DNA from: Terriglobia bacterium
GTDB lineage: Bacteria; Acidobacteriota; Terriglobia; Terriglobales; Acidobacteriaceae
DNA length: 64,000 nucleotides
Direction of reading: 5' to 3'
Assembly (NCBI GenBank): GCA_020072645.1
Contig: JAIQGK010000014.1
Location: 92,389 to 156,388 of the forward strand
In this document: positions 59,456 through 64,000 of the stretch, piece after piece
How the letters are laid out: every line of letters begins with the position of its first letter
How positions within the stretch are numbered: position 1 is the stretch's first letter
Notes under the pieces: model-generated
Told to the model about the DNA's origin: nothing
Databases searched by the model: none
The model's input: only the letters and a program-made list of their open reading frames with translations
Translations under genes and position numbers: made by a program

Positions 59456-61090
59456 ATGAAACAACGTCTGGCGTTTTCCCTGTTCCTCTGCCTGGCCGCA
59501 TCCAGCATAGCTGCCGTGGCGCAGTCCGCGGCGCCTGCAAGCCCTGTTCACCGCACCACCAAGGCAGTGAACTATCGGCTGCGCGGTGATGCCGTCAAGG
59601 TTGATTTTCACGGCACTGAACTCATGCAGAACGCCTCCGGTGAAGCCCGGGTCACGGGCAAAAAAAGCAGCGTAGAAATTGACGCTAAGTTTGACGGCTT
59701 GGAAGATCCCACGAAATTCGGCCTGGAATACCTCTCGCTGGTGCTGTGGGCCATCTCTCCGGAAGGCCGCGCGGTGAATCTGGGCGAACTGGTGTTTGAC
59801 CATAACAGCAGCCGCGTAAAAGCCATCACAGACATGCAGACATTTGGCATGATCGTTACGGCTGAACCCTATTTCGCCGTGAACCAACCGGGCAACATGG
59901 TGGTGATGGAAAATGTTATGAGCGCGACCACTGTTGGCCGACAGGAGAACATTGACGCCAAATATGAACTGCTGGGCCGCGGCACCTATTCGGCCACCAA
60001 CACCAAGATTTCCGACGCTATTTTTGGCATCGACCGCAAGACGCCGCGCGTGCTTTTTGAAGCGCGCAACGCAGTGAGAATTGCCAATCTCACGGCTGCC
60101 GATAAGTACGCGCCCGCCATCCTGTCCAGCGCTACACAGCAGCTCCGCAAGGCCGAAGAAGCGTACGTCCAGAAGCGCGATAAGAGCACGGTTGAAACGC
60201 TGGCGCGTGAAACCGTGAGCACTGCCGAGGAAGCTCGCGTGATGGCCGTAAAGCAGCGCTCGGAAGAAGAGGCACAGGCCAAGGCCGCCGCCGACAAGAA
60301 AGCCGCTGAAGACCGCGAAGCCAAAGCCCGGCAGGATGCCATTGCAGAAGCCCAGCGCCGGCAGGAAGCTGAAGCCGCTCGCCAGCAGGCAGAACAGGCC
60401 CGCGCACAGGCACTGGCTGCAAAAGCCGACGCCGAGCGCATGAAAGCTGAGGCCGAAAAGGCCCGCCAGGAAGCAGAGGCTGCCCGCCAGCAAGCAGACG
60501 CCGCTCGTCAGCAGGCAGACACAGCCCGCGCAGCAGCCGAACAACAAAAGCAGGCGCTGGCCGTGGAAGCGGACAAAGCGCGCAAAGCTGCGGAAGAGTC
60601 CGACCGTCTGCGCCAGCAAGCCGAGCAGGAAAAAGCCGACTTGCGCGCGCAACTGCTGCAGCAGCTGAATACGATTCTGGCCACCCGTGATACCGCGCGC
60701 GGCCTGATCGCCAACATGTCAGACGTTTTGTTTAAGACCGGAAGTTATGAATTGCTGTCCGGCGCGCGCGAGCGGCTGGCCAAGGTCAGCGGCATCGTAA
60801 TCGCGCATCCCGGCCTGCATCTTGAGGTGGAAGGCCACACGGACGCCGTGGGCAGCGATGATTACAACCAGAAGCTGTCTGAAAATCGCGCGCAAGCTGT
60901 GCGCGACTACCTGATTCAACAAGGTATTCCGGACAACTCCATTGTGTCTCGCGGTCTGGGCAAGACCCAGCCCGTTGCTACCAATGACACCGCGGAAGGA
61001 CGCCAGCAGAACCGCCGCGTTGAACTCGTTCTTTCCGGTGAAGCTATCGGCATGAAAACAGCTTCTGCAACTACCGTCACGCCGAAATAG
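59456..61090 (+). CDS. OmpA-family protein with long Ala-rich coiled coil
   Basis: A 544-residue protein; GAGG precedes ATG 59456. The signal peptide is MKQRLAFSLFLCLAASSIAA. Residues ~30-210 form a beta-rich region with ATTVGRQENIDAKYELLGRG. Residues ~215-405 are an Ala/Gln/Glu/Lys-rich helix (many A-E-A-x-R-Q-x-A units) predicted as a coiled coil. The C-terminal OmpA/MotB peptidoglycan-binding domain is complete: FKTGSYELLSGARERLAKVS, VEGHTDAVGSDDYNQKLSEN, GLGKTQPVATNDTAEGRQQN. It probably links the outer membrane to peptidoglycan. A terminator follows. Confidence 0.93.
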   Translation: MKQRLAFSLFLCLAASSIAAVAQSAAPASPVHRTTKAVNYRLRGDAVKVDFHGTELMQNASGEARVTGKKSSVEIDAKFDGLEDPTKFGLEYLSLVLWAISPEGRAVNLGELVFDHNSSRVKAITDMQTFGMIVTAEPYFAVNQPGNMVVMENVMSATTVGRQENIDAKYELLGRGTYSATNTKISDAIFGIDRKTPRVLFEARNAVRIANLTAADKYAPAILSSATQQLRKAEEAYVQKRDKSTVETLARETVSTAEEARVMAVKQRSEEEAQAKAAADKKAAEDREAKARQDAIAEAQRRQEAEAARQQAEQARAQALAAKADAERMKAEAEKARQEAEAARQQADAARQQADTARAAAEQQKQALAVEADKARKAAEESDRLRQQAEQEKADLRAQLLQQLNTILATRDTARGLIANMSDVLFKTGSYELLSGARERLAKVSGIVIAHPGLHLEVEGHTDAVGSDDYNQKLSENRAQAVRDYLIQQGIPDNSIVSRGLGKTQPVATNDTAEGRQQNRRVELVLSGEAIGMKTASATTVTPK

Positions 61091-61111
61091 CTACATCCTT
61101 CAAATCATGCA

Positions 61112-61142
61112 AAGAGGGACCCGAAAGGGTTCCTCTTTTTAT
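61112..61142 (+). terminator. Rho-independent terminator after the OmpA-type gene
   Basis: AAGAGGGACCC/GGGTTCCTCTT stem with GAAA loop, then TTTTTATTT. Stem partially bidirectional. Confidence 0.9.
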
Positions 61143-61168
61143 TTCTGTCAGGAGTAAACCGGCTCGGC

Positions 61169-61546
61169 TTAGATTGCTGCCGGTCTTATCTCGTCGCGGC
61201 GCTGAAGAATGTTTGATACCGATTGCAGCACGCCTTCACGTGAATCGCCGGTAACGAAACTGTTGCCATCCATATCCGGGCGGATTCTTCCCATCTGCAA
61301 AATGGGAGCTTCAGGGAGATGGTGCCGCACGGCATGGCCAATGGCCTTTTTCATGCGCGGTTCCACACTATCGGCGATCAGGACGACGTCAAAGATTTGT
61401 CCCTGGCAAGCCTGGTCAACTTCCTTCAGGCTGCATGCGGTCCTTACACGATAACCGGCGCGTTCGAGCCATTCGAGTCGCAGGCGCAAGGCGGGTTCGG
61501 TTGCCACAATCAATAGCAGCGCAGCAGGGAGAGCATGTTGTGCCAT
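61169..61546 (-). CDS. Degenerate response-regulator receiver protein
   Basis: About 125 residues from ATG 61546 (the frame extends to a TTG). The sequence has the alternating beta/alpha order of a CheY-like receiver: LLLIVATEPALRLRLEWLER, TACSLKEVDQACQGQIFD, VVLIADSVEPRMKKAI, PILQMG. The loop that normally holds the phosphorylated Asp reads IADSVEP instead of a canonical D at the strand end. It is convergent with the OmpA-type gene and has no output domain. Function unknown. Confidence 0.6.
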   Translation of the reverse strand: MAQHALPAALLLIVATEPALRLRLEWLERAGYRVRTACSLKEVDQACQGQIFDVVLIADSVEPRMKKAIGHAVRHHLPEAPILQMGRIRPDMDGNSFVTGDSREGVLQSVSNILQRRDEIRPAAI

Positions 61547-61861
61547 TCGGGGGTAACTTCCATGCAACAAACGTTATTAACCTTACTTTAAATGTATTTT
61601 TAGAATTCGAACAGTACTATCCTGTTACTTCTTTATTTTCAATAGCTTAGCTGAGTTTTATTCTCCTTTACAATTAAAAACTCCAATAATGTTCGCAATT
61701 CGTAAAAAGCTGAGCCAGATTTAGATGCGACCTGGTGCCGGTGAGAGATGGTCTGCGTTCTAAGGTTCTCGTTATCCTCGCGACCGTGAATTTTTTTGTC
61801 CATGTGGCAGCGCAGAGGACTCTGGCTTGCGATAATCTTGCCTCTGACAAATCAAAAACTC
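61547..61861. other. AT-rich intergenic region upstream of the MFS gene
   Basis: 315 bases, notably AT-rich at 61562-61730. It should hold promoters for the receiver gene (minus) and MFS gene (plus). No RNA or repeat was recognised. Confidence 0.5.
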
Positions 61862-63154
61862 ATGAGCTCTTCCGCGACAACTCCGGCTGCCTTTACGGTA
61901 AAAACAATCCTGAAGTACAAGCCATTCCGCACGCTCTGGCTGGCCCAGTTTGTCAGTGTCTTTGGCGATTTTCTTGCCCTCTTCGGCGTGATCAGCCTCA
62001 TCACGTTCCGCTGGCACGGGACGCCCGTTCAGGTCACCACGGTCACCATCGCATTCGTACTCCCCATGGCCGTCATCAGCCCGATTGCCGGCGTTTTTGT
62101 GGACCACTTGAATGTAAAGCGCCTCATGATTGCCAGCGATCTCATTCGCGCCGCGCTGATTCTGATGCTTGTATTTGTCCACAGCGTCCCGCAGGTCTCC
62201 GCGATCTTTCTGGTCTTGAGTTCGGTCTCCAGCTTTTTTACTCCGGCCCAATCCGTAACCCTGCGCACCATTGTCCCTCCGGAAGGGCTGCTTTCCGCCA
62301 ACGCTCTGATGATGCAGGCTTTTTATATCGTTCGGCTATTATCACCGGCAGCGGCGGGCGCCCTGGTGGCATGGCTTACTGAAAAATCCTGTTTCTATCT
62401 TGACGTGGCCAGCTTCATCTTCTCCGCCGCCATGATTTCAACCCTTTCAGTGATACGGCCCGCGCGCGCGCAAAGCGAAAAGACCGTGAAGTCTCTGGCC
62501 CAGGATTTTCTGGCCGGAAACAAATTCATCTTCACGCATGCGGGACTGGCATTTGTCTTTATTGCGATGGCCGTCGCGATGTTTGTGCTGAGCTCTTTCA
62601 GCCCGTTGATCTCAATCTATATTCGCGACTCGCTCCATGCCGGCTCATTCATGTTTGGCGCTATCAGCGCCATGGTGGGCGTAGGCATGATCGTGGGCAC
62701 ACAACTGATTACGCGTCTGGCGGGAAGCGGGCCCAAATCCTATGTGGTATTGGGAGGCCTCTTCCTGCTTGGCCTGGGTGCAGGACTGCTGGGAGCGTTC
62801 CGCAACACTCCGATGGCGGCGCTCAGCACATTTACCATGGGCTTCGGTATTGCGTTTGTCTGGATTCCCGCTCAGACCATGTCCCAGCAGGAAACTCCGC
62901 CCTCCATGGTTGGGCGAGTGAGCAGCACCTTCATGTCATTGATTGCTGTATCCCAGGTGTTTGGGCTAGTTCTCTCCGGATATCTGGCGCAAAAGCTCGG
63001 CATCCGGGCGGTTTTTCTCGCTTGCGCCGCCGTGCTGGGCGTAATTTCTCTCGTCGGACACTTCCTGATGCGCGGCCAGACTCCTCATACAACCGGCGCT
63101 GAGGTTGAGGCAAATGCCACGCCTCAATCCTCGACGGCCAGCCAGCAATCTTGA
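61862..63154 (+). CDS. Major facilitator superfamily transporter
   Basis: About 430 residues from ATG 61862 (an upstream in-frame TTG/ATG is possible but adds an unlikely segment). Twelve hydrophobic helices are visible, with the MFS-3/MdtG-like pattern FRTLWLAQFVSVFGDFLALF, GVFVDHLNVKRLMIASDLIR (motif A-like) and AQTMSQQETPPSMVGRVSST between helices 10 and 11. Related proteins are drug or small-molecule exporters; the substrate cannot be set. It is a single gene, and the TonB protein gene follows after 155 bases. Confidence 0.88.
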   Translation: MSSSATTPAAFTVKTILKYKPFRTLWLAQFVSVFGDFLALFGVISLITFRWHGTPVQVTTVTIAFVLPMAVISPIAGVFVDHLNVKRLMIASDLIRAALILMLVFVHSVPQVSAIFLVLSSVSSFFTPAQSVTLRTIVPPEGLLSANALMMQAFYIVRLLSPAAAGALVAWLTEKSCFYLDVASFIFSAAMISTLSVIRPARAQSEKTVKSLAQDFLAGNKFIFTHAGLAFVFIAMAVAMFVLSSFSPLISIYIRDSLHAGSFMFGAISAMVGVGMIVGTQLITRLAGSGPKSYVVLGGLFLLGLGAGLLGAFRNTPMAALSTFTMGFGIAFVWIPAQTMSQQETPPSMVGRVSSTFMSLIAVSQVFGLVLSGYLAQKLGIRAVFLACAAVLGVISLVGHFLMRGQTPHTTGAEVEANATPQSSTASQQS

Positions 63155-63309
63155 GATAAAGCAATCCGGCAACGCAGTGGCTCTGCGGCTTCCGGTTACT
63201 TTCGTGACGTTTGCGTTCTTTCATTTCGCCGTTAGGATTCTCATCAAGTTGTGGCCTGTGCGCCGGGAAAGCATGGCACGCCGCGTAGCAGGCAACTGAG
63301 GAGAAGACG

Positions 63310-63669
63310 GTGAATTTCATCCCCTTTCGGCGCCGTGCACGCCATCAATGGATACGCTCGTTTTCTGTTGGACTGCTGGCATTATTTTTTCTGGTTTCTA
63401 ACAATACGTCATTGGCGCAGGCCACGGCCCGCAAGGTCAAAAGCCGGGTAGAACCTGTTTATCCCGAGCTGGCCAAAAGAAATAACATCAGCGGAAGCGC
63501 CCGCGTTGAACTGGTGGTTACGCCCGACGGCAGAGTGAAAGACGTAAAAGTCCTGGGCGGAAATCCGGTGCTGGTCCAGGCTGTAACGACCGCCGTGGTC
63601 AAGTGGAAGTACGAACCCGCTGCGGAAGAATCAAGCATCATCATCAAATTCGATTTTTCTGCCCCGTAA
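63310..63669 (+). CDS. TonB-family energy transducer C-terminal domain protein
   Basis: A 119-residue protein starting at GTG 63310, six bases after GAGGAG. A hydrophobic anchor (SFSVGLLALFFLVSNNTSLA) is followed directly by the TonB C-terminal domain: VEPVYPELAKRNNISGSARV, ELVVTPDGRVKDVKVLGGNP, VVKWKYEPA. The usual Pro-rich spacer is missing, so the protein is short and may not span the periplasm. Acidobacteria have many such short TonB-like proteins. Confidence 0.9.
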   Translation: MNFIPFRRRARHQWIRSFSVGLLALFFLVSNNTSLAQATARKVKSRVEPVYPELAKRNNISGSARVELVVTPDGRVKDVKVLGGNPVLVQAVTTAVVKWKYEPAAEESSIIIKFDFSAP

Positions 63670-63709
63670 GTTTTCTGTGCATTTTAAATCTCTCTCCTGT
63701 TTTTTTTTG

Positions 63710-63739
63710 GCCTGGATGAAAGTTGCTCCAGGCTTTTTT
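63710..63739 (+). terminator. Rho-independent terminator after the TonB gene
   Basis: GCCTGG/CCAGGC stem with 12-base loop and TTTTTT tail. Confidence 0.9.
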
Positions 63740-63940
63740 CTTTGCGGAAACCCTTACTACTGACCAACACGGATGACACTGATAGAAACGGGAGGCCCGC
63801 CGGGCCCCGATCTCGTACGATGTCAGCCATCCCGTGCAATTCCGGCGATCCTTACATGTGCTATACCATTTTAGTTAATAGCGTACTGATGGAAGCTATG
63901 CTACTGTAAGTTCGGCGAAGCTCCTGCGGCAACATAAAGG

Positions 63941-64000
63941 ATGGCGAAAGCATTCGGAGACGAGTTGCGGCGCAGAATCTTGCAGTGTTGCGAGGAAGGT
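63941..64000 (+). mobile_element. Possible IS630-type transposase, N-terminal start only
   Basis: The last 60 bases encode MAKAFGDELRRRILQCCEEG in an open frame at the window edge. This fits the N-terminus of IS630-family transposases (a MxKxxxxDLRxRIL opening before an HTH). Only 20 residues are present and no terminal inverted repeat was confirmed, so the call is tentative. Nothing else in the last 200 bases suggests a gene. Confidence 0.4.

Noticed and set aside
59414..60652. 412-codon minus-strand frame opposite the OmpA-type gene
   Set aside because: It is Leu/Cys/Phe/Gly-rich and mirrors the Ala-rich coiled-coil codons of the plus-strand gene, whose signal peptide, terminator and OmpA domain are convincing.
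1..64000. CRISPR arrays, rRNA genes, prophage modules
   Set aside because: No regularly spaced identical repeats, no rRNA-like sequence and no phage structural or integrase genes were seen.

Overview
The window is chromosomal DNA at roughly 57-60% G+C, most consistent with an acidobacterium of the Terriglobia/Acidobacteriales type. Evidence for this: a Rsm22-like methyltransferase in a bacterium, exported proteins with tandem Ig-like modules, PEGA and DUF2911 proteins, paired di-haem cytochrome and TPR proteins, a DcaP-like porin with a Gln-rich coiled coil, and a 41-residue KLIEFY-type small protein. The taxonomic call is inference; there is no rRNA gene. No plasmid, prophage or CRISPR array is seen. 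The only mobile-element trace is a probable IS630-type transposase start at the right edge.

Layout. 1-2.2 kb: tail of a Fis-type activator, a CAU tRNA, an alpha/beta hydrolase and a small exported protein. 2.4-7.3 kb: a six-gene minus-strand run (DsbD N-domain protein, redoxin, Rsm22-like methyltransferase, TVP38 membrane protein, two sugar-transfer proteins). 7.3-13.6 kb: porin, transglutaminase and a large Ig-repeat protein. 13.9-16.8 kb: an unusual two-gene operon, a polytopic protein with a duplicated D..WHE motif plus an exported His-rich protein predicted to start with His after signal cleavage. 18.4-21.5 kb: a candidate RiPP locus, a B12-type radical SAM enzyme with a C-terminal PqqD-like domain and two homologous short precursors, one carrying a Tat signal. 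22.2-26.5 kb: an exported beta-propeller protein split by a -1 shift at a slippery A AAA AAG, and a DNRLRE/beta-helix protein. 26.6-30.1 kb: DAHP synthase and chorismate mutase behind a Phe/Tyr-rich leader peptide and attenuator, then an aromatic amino acid decarboxylase. 33.1-36.9 kb: a lower-GC accessory patch with HEPN-like, HNH and nuclease-like proteins. 37-42.7 kb: duplicated TPR lipoprotein-like genes, a phosphate-binding-like protein, a di-haem cytochrome and peptide deformylase. 43-51.2 kb: PEGA protein, M13 peptidase, two MBL hydrolases, TRIC-like channel, PilZ protein, two Spy-like proteins. 51.4-64 kb: Ada, HtrA-like protease, LuxR regulator, a large sensor kinase, PadR regulator, pilin, DUF2911, OmpA-type protein, MFS transporter and TonB protein.

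The strongest leads are the radical SAM/short-peptide locus at 18.4-21.5 kb and the attenuator at 28.3-28.55 kb. Others are the duplicated-motif membrane protein operon with a perfect palindromic operator, and the in-frame slippery heptamer at 22.3 kb. Intergenic regions carry dispersed simple repeats of at least three families.
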